The position numbers and the translations under genes were made by a program. A DNA stretch of 64,000 nt from assembly GCA_965250245.1 (NCBI GenBank), contig OZ252296.1, positions 2,852,001 through 2,916,000 of the forward strand, given 5' to 3'. The stretch's first letter is position 1; each line of letters starts with the position of its first letter. Source of the stretch: JABDIP01 sp965250245 (lineage in GTDB: Bacteria; Pseudomonadota; Alphaproteobacteria; DSM-16000; Inquilinaceae). Below are positions 61,938 to 64,000 of this stretch, in pieces. The notes under the pieces were generated by a model, which saw only the letters and a list, made by a program, of their open reading frames with translations, was not told where the DNA came from and ran no database searches.

Positions 61938-61960
61938 GCGTCTTTATTCGTTTTTTTGCG
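61938..61960. promoter_or_regulatory. Shared promoter motif, DeoR operator candidate (site 2)
   Basis: GCGTCTTTATT at 61938-61948 then TTTTGCG at 61954-61960, in the AT-rich gap between the leftward kinase and rightward deoR-type gene. T-rich repeats with CG steps resemble DeoR/GlpR operators. Same blocks at 59449-59481. Confidence 0.45.
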
Positions 61961-62039
61961 GTTTTATCAGCGTTGAATGATAGGGTCAAGAGTGCTAGCA
62001 AACGAATCCCGCAGATTGCGGGCACAGCCGGAGAAGCAC

Positions 62040-62837
62040 ATGCAGCCGAAGCGAGCGGGTGCAACAACACCGCGCCTTCCTCTCAAACGGCGTAACGACA
62101 TTCTCGAACTCGTGCGAACGAACGGGCACGTGAATGTGACCGAAATGACCGAGTTCTTCGACGCATCCCATGACACCATCAGGCGGGATCTCGACGCGCT
62201 GGCGGCCGAGGGGCACTTGCGGCGGACCCATGGCGGCGCCGTTTCTCTCGAGCATGAGAACTCTTTGAATGTACCGGTCTTGGATCGCCGGCTCGTGAAC
62301 GTGCCCGCAAAAACCCGCATTGCGGACAAGGTCGCCGCATTGATCGCGGACGGCGAACGCCTCTTCATCAACGGCGGTACCACCACTCTGTTCGTGGCCA
62401 GGGCGCTGACCCCGCGCGCCAGACTGACGGTTCTCACCAATAACCTGTTGGTCCCGGCCGTCATACCTGAGGACAGTCATTGGGACCTCCATGTGCTTGG
62501 CGGGCGCTATCACGCCGGTTCGCAGGTCACGACCAAGACCGACGGCTTCAACACCTTCGTTCCCGTGAAGACAGACACCGCAGTCATCGGTGTCGGCGGT
62601 GTTACCGCCGCTGCCGGCTTCACCGTCAGCCTCTTCGAGGATGCGGCGATCATTCAGCAGATGCTCTACAGCGCGAAACGCCTGATCTTCGTAGCGGATG
62701 CGAGCAAGTTCGGTCGGGAGCATCTGGTCCCCATCGCCACCAGTGACAAGCCGGCCCTGCTCGTGACCGACGGTCAACCGGACGAGCACGTCAGGGATTG
62801 GCTGAACAGCCATTCGGTCGAACTGATTGTCGTCTAG
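62040..62837 (+). CDS. DeoR family transcriptional regulator
   Basis: 265-aa repressor. ATG 62040 has GGAG nearby. The N-terminal helix-turn-helix (KRRNDILELVRTNGHVNVTE, then FFDASHDTIRRDLDALAAEG) is followed by the signature LRRTHGGAVSL and a DeoR C-terminal sugar-phosphate sensor (INGGTTTLFVARAL, IGVGGVTAAAGFTVS). Divergent from the kinase-aldolase genes, so it probably represses them and the importer until a sugar phosphate appears. Confidence 0.92.
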   Translation: MQPKRAGATTPRLPLKRRNDILELVRTNGHVNVTEMTEFFDASHDTIRRDLDALAAEGHLRRTHGGAVSLEHENSLNVPVLDRRLVNVPAKTRIADKVAALIADGERLFINGGTTTLFVARALTPRARLTVLTNNLLVPAVIPEDSHWDLHVLGGRYHAGSQVTTKTDGFNTFVPVKTDTAVIGVGGVTAAAGFTVSLFEDAAIIQQMLYSAKRLIFVADASKFGREHLVPIATSDKPALLVTDGQPDEHVRDWLNSHSVELIVV

Positions 62838-62895
62838 CCGGCCGGTGCTCTCCCAGCGATACGGGTTCCACCGGGCCGCATAGCCATCGATCGGC

Positions 62896-63744
62896 CTACC
62901 AGCGCTTCGCCACTTCCTGCTGGATGAACGCCAGGCCGTCCCTGGCGAGGCGCTCTTCCGTATCGTACATGCGGCGCCAGATCTTGGTGGCGGCGGCCAA
63001 TTCGGGCAGGGATTCGCCGAAGGCCTCGATGGTCAGCCATCCGTCGTAGCCGATCTCGTGCAGCGCATCGAAGGTATCGCTCCAGCGCACACCGCCCTGG
63101 CCCGGCGTGCTGCGATCGTTCTCGGCAATGTGGACGTGTTTGATCTGGCTGGCGCTGTCGCGGATCGCGCCGCCGACGCTCTTCTCCTCGATGTGGGCGT
63201 GGAAGGTGTCGTAGAGGATGCCGCAATGGGGCTGCCCGACCGCCGCGGTGAAGCGGGCCGAGTCGGCGGCGGTGTTGAGCAGGTAGATCTCGAACCGGTT
63301 CAGGAACTCCACCGCCAGCGCCACGCCCGTACCGGCGGCGTGCTCCGCCAGGGCCTGCATGCTCTCAACACCGCGCTTCCATTCGTCCTCGGTCGGGCCG
63401 GCGCCGGAGAAGACGCCGATCGGCCCCTGATAGGGCCCGACCAGGGCATCCGCGCCCATGGCCTCGCAGCAATCGACCGCCAGCTTGTTGGCCGCGATGC
63501 CCTTGGCGCGGATCGCCGGATCGGGGCTGATCGGATTGTCCTCGGCGCCCCGGACCGTGCAGGCGGTGCGGCCGAGGCCGAGATCGTCGAGCCGACGGCC
63601 CCAATACTCCGCCTGTTCCGGGGTCATGGTGAAGGCCGGCAGCTCGACCCCGTCGAATCCGGCCGCCTTCAGCATCTCCAGCACCGGCAGCATGGTGTCG
63701 TCCATGCTGCCGGTCCACAGCAGCAGATTCATACCCAGTTTCAT
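62896..63744 (-). CDS. Sugar phosphate isomerase/epimerase family protein (TIM barrel)
   Basis: 282-aa xylose-isomerase-like TIM barrel, resembling hydroxypyruvate isomerase and D-tagatose/L-ribulose 3-epimerase enzymes. Start MKLGMNLLLWTGSMDDTMLP; metal ligands are expected in LAVEFLNRFE (Glu), GILYDTFHAHIEE (Asp, His), KHVHIAENDRSTPG (His) and WLTIEAFGES (Glu), all present. It would interconvert ketose epimers before phosphorylation by the nearby kinase. It converges on the deoR gene, so it is a separate transcript. Confidence 0.87.
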   Translation of the reverse strand: MKLGMNLLLWTGSMDDTMLPVLEMLKAAGFDGVELPAFTMTPEQAEYWGRRLDDLGLGRTACTVRGAEDNPISPDPAIRAKGIAANKLAVDCCEAMGADALVGPYQGPIGVFSGAGPTEDEWKRGVESMQALAEHAAGTGVALAVEFLNRFEIYLLNTAADSARFTAAVGQPHCGILYDTFHAHIEEKSVGGAIRDSASQIKHVHIAENDRSTPGQGGVRWSDTFDALHEIGYDGWLTIEAFGESLPELAAATKIWRRMYDTEERLARDGLAFIQQEVAKRW

Positions 63745-63908
63745 GACCGCCTCCCTACTCTGCCCGCCGCCCGCGTCGGGTCGGAATTCGTTGCCCGCTA
63801 CGATATCCGAAGTTCCGGACCTGGCGCGATCGGCGTTGTGTGGAGAGCCGACTCCGGCCAGGGTTCTGCCTGCCCTGCCGTCAGCATGAAGCCATTGGGT
63901 CGCGGATC

Positions 63909-64000
63909 ATGAGCCGATTCTGGAGTCCCGTCGTTCACACCCTCTCGCCCTACCAGCCCGGCGAGCAGCCCATGCTGGACGACATCGTCAAGCTCAACAC
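63909..64000 (+). CDS. hisC: Histidinol-phosphate aminotransferase, N-terminal end only
   Basis: Thirty codons from ATG 63909 before the window ends: MSRFWSPVVHTLSPYQPGEQ followed by PMLDDIVKLN. The SPxVHxLxPYxPGEQPxLxxxxKLNxNE pattern is the conserved N-terminus of alphaproteobacterial HisC-type PLP aminotransferases, which convert imidazole-acetol phosphate to histidinol phosphate. The PLP-binding Lys lies outside the window. Confidence 0.75.
   Translation, partial: MSRFWSPVVHTLSPYQPGEQPMLDDIVKLN

Noticed and set aside
1..64000. tRNA, rRNA, insertion-sequence transposase or phage integrase genes.
   Set aside because: I looked for their typical sequences and protein motifs on both strands and saw none; short or diverged tRNAs cannot be fully excluded by eye.

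Overview
The window is GC-rich Gram-negative chromosomal DNA that looks alphaproteobacterial, probably Rhodospirillales in the broad sense. This is inferred from the codon bias, the gene families (bactofilin, ECF sigma with non-zinc anti-sigma, CoxD/CoxE/XdhC maturation genes, FCD-type GntR regulators with sugar ABC importers) and several families of intergenic palindromic repeats of a kind common in that class. The window contains no rRNA, tRNA, CRISPR array or recognisable transposase or integrase.

Left part (0-31 kb) is mostly housekeeping and accessory metabolism: a cut VOC protein, a class III adenylate cyclase, a KefB/KefC-like antiporter, then an operon for maturing molybdenum hydroxylases of the CO/xanthine dehydrogenase family (MoxR ATPase, VWA protein, split XdhC, a molybdopterin-binding/cytidylyltransferase fusion, an IscU-like scaffold) without the enzyme subunits. 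Next come tandem alpha/beta hydrolases, a 31-residue membrane protein missed by length cut-offs, an M81 metallopeptidase, an ECF sigma/anti-sigma pair, an FAD oxidoreductase, a periplasmic nucleotidase, a MATE exporter, a patatin, a nitrilase, a bactofilin, a sterol-desaturase/TetR pair, a methyltransferase/CrtI-like pair, a DUF1906-like protein beside an unknown protein, and dusA.

Middle part (31-49 kb): a PhyH oxygenase; a type I secretion cassette made of an 810-aa repeat/RTX substrate, its ABC exporter and its HlyD adaptor, with an attenuator-like hairpin after the substrate gene; then two adjacent catabolic units. The first has a GntR regulator, an enolase-superfamily enzyme and an ABC importer. 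The second has a GntR regulator, a DapA-family lyase, an aldehyde dehydrogenase and a DAO-type FAD oxidoreductase. Palindromic operator candidates lie in front of each.

Right part (49-64 kb) is the most unusual. A gene for a cyclase-homology/STAND-ATPase/TPR protein lies between two 279-bp direct repeats. These repeats are two copies of the 3' end of the preceding oxidoreductase gene, and they differ at only eight positions, all synonymous third codon positions, so the segment looks like an acquired insertion that brought a diverged allele end with it. It is followed by a membrane-anchored multi-domain protein with carboxypeptidase-regulatory-like repeats and an exported WD40 protein with nine near-identical 42-residue blades. 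A leftward sugar operon follows (aldolase, ADP-dependent-type sugar kinase, ABC binding protein, two permeases), with a divergent DeoR regulator, a TIM-barrel sugar isomerase/epimerase and the start of hisC. Neither sugar importer has its own ATPase gene in the window.
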